Of a stretch of DNA of 64,000 nt, positions 63,818 through 64,000 are shown piece by piece. The notes under the pieces are model-generated. The model was given only the letters and a program-made list of their open reading frames with translations, was not told where the DNA came from and did no database searches. Numbering within the stretch: the stretch's first letter is position 1; each line of letters starts with the position of its first letter. The DNA is taken from the NCBI RefSeq assembly GCF_963662255.1, contig NW_026912123.1:1-64000 (forward strand), written 5' to 3'. The DNA comes from Cinclus cinclus. Taxonomy: Eukaryota > Chordata > Aves > Passeriformes > Cinclidae. A program made the position numbers and the translations under genes.

Positions 63818-64000
63818 GGGCCAGGGATGAATTGTAACAGCACGGGGACCAATAGAAGCAAGGATCTATTATGTCACCATGGAGGCCAAGAATCAAATGA
63901 TTCATTGTGACATCAAGTGGCCTAAAAGGGCATGGGATGCATTGTGACACCACAGGGGTTAAGAGAAGCAAGGATCCATTGTGACCCAATGGAGGCTAAT

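Larger units (their letters stand above)
1..64000 (+). repeat. Satellite DNA array, ~220-bp monomer, head-to-tail, fills the window
   Basis: Landmarks such as GGGATGCATTGTGAC, CAAGTGGCCTAAAAGG and GGAGGCCAAGAATCAAA recur every 219-221 bp from the first line to the last, always on the same strand, giving about 290 monomers. I found no inversion, no gap and no interruption by other sequence; every change of spacing is a whole number of monomers or a 1-bp indel. Both ends of the window lie inside the array (it opens in a B half and closes in an A half). Hand counting one canonical monomer gives about 46% G+C. The family is not one I recognise by name. Candidate roles are centromeric, pericentromeric or other constitutive heterochromatin; this is inference. 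No coding gene or RNA gene can be supported anywhere in the window. Confidence 0.98.
56011..64000 (+). repeat. Terminal domain: 4,626-bp, 21-monomer HOR, one full copy and one partial
   Basis: Copy 1 is 56011-60636; copy 2 starts at 60637 and is cut by the window end. Shared markers at offset 4,626: ATTGCGACACCACAGTGG (56,011), GATCTAATATGTCACC (56,373), AATATTCCCAGCATCCC (56,511) and CCTGGAAAATTATG (57,030). The offset becomes 4,846 near 62.8 kb, so copy 2 has one extra monomer, and 4,847 after AAATGGGCTAGG near 63,704. The domain has its own variants: T6 monomers, TATGTCACCATGG, CCAAAAATCAAATG and GGGGTCGTAAAAGG. TATA-like T3 monomers are spaced mostly 661 bp, that is every third monomer. 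4,626 equals 21x220 plus 6, consistent with seven 221-bp T3 monomers and three visible 1-bp indels. Confidence 0.88.

Noticed and set aside
79..63989. Hundreds of open frames of 60-168 codons on both strands as protein-coding genes
   Set aside because: They recur at the monomer spacing, overlap their neighbours by about 68 bases, lie on both strands of the same DNA and shift frame each monomer. Their length is set by monomer length. No signal of a real coding sequence is visible.
1..64000. CRISPR array (direct repeats with spacers)
   Set aside because: The ~37-bp subunits are contiguous and related to one another; there are no unique spacers, and the unit is a 220-bp satellite monomer.
1..64000. 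CENP-B box
   Set aside because: I looked for the conserved TTCG and CGGG core elements of the mammalian box in the right spacing and saw no match; CACGGGG occurs but without the TTCG half. A full motif scan could still find a degenerate form.
1..64000. Bacterial or plasmid repeat region
   Set aside because: Uninterrupted 64 kb of 220-bp monomers with HORs and CpG decay has no prokaryotic counterpart that I know of, and no bacterial gene is present.
1..64000. tRNA, rRNA or snRNA tandem genes
   Set aside because: I see no cloverleaf, conserved rRNA segment or internal polymerase III box pair in the 220-bp monomer.
1..64000. Tandem array derived from a transposon or terminal repeat
   Set aside because: No terminal inverted repeat, target-site duplication, poly-A tail or reverse transcriptase/transposase remnant is visible; the internal 37-bp structure gives a simpler origin.

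Overview
The whole 64 kb window is one uninterrupted head-to-tail satellite DNA array. I see no gene, RNA gene, transposable element, CRISPR array or unique sequence. About 290 monomers of 219-221 bp (usually 220) run in a single orientation from the first base to the last, so both array edges lie outside the window. Open frames occur on both strands. They are by-products of the repeat: they recur at the monomer spacing, overlap one another and change frame in every monomer because 220 is not a multiple of 3.

The organism is a eukaryote with cytosine methylation, most likely a vertebrate. CpG is scarce, and at nearly every site where a CpG occurs other monomers carry TpG or CpA, the usual trace of methyl-CpG decay. 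A plant is not excluded. The species cannot be read from the sequence. A megabase-type centromeric or pericentromeric block is the natural inference, but nothing here proves centromere function.

The repeat is nested. A ~37-bp ancestral unit starting ATTGTGACACCA occurs six times per monomer. Three make a 110-bp half (A1-A2-A3), and a second diverged 110-bp half (B1-B2-B3) aligns to it without gaps. Together they form the 220-bp monomer. Monomers fall into recognisable classes, named here by the third subunit of the A half and the start of the B half: T1 (canonical), T1b (B half with a GTGAAAGCATGG start), T2 (CCCTGGGAGG, 221 bp), T3 (GTATAAAAAGG, 221 bp, TATA-box-like), T4 (GGGGGCGTAAAAGG), T5 (GGGCGCAAAAGGACCACGG, often 219 bp) and T6 (GGGGGCCTAAAATGG, last 8 kb only). 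The classes are arranged in higher-order repeats (HORs).

Layout: 0.76-3.4 kb, a 1,320-bp hexamer in two tandem copies; 4.0-24.7 kb, a long shuffled segment containing 881-bp tetramers and a 1,541-bp heptamer duplication; 25.2-33.3 kb, a shortened second copy of the 10.2-21.4 kb stretch; 33.7-51.6 kb, a third copy of the 4.0-24.7 kb segment with whole-monomer gains and losses; 51.6-55.96 kb, rearranged pieces with a 1,759-bp period; 55.97-64 kb, a different domain made of a 4,626-bp, 21-monomer HOR in which roughly every third monomer is the TATA-like class. Private single-base markers shared at fixed offsets (12,109; 25,096; 26,856; 29,720 and others) prove the block copying. Changes of offset are whole numbers of monomers, as expected from unequal exchange between paired repeats.
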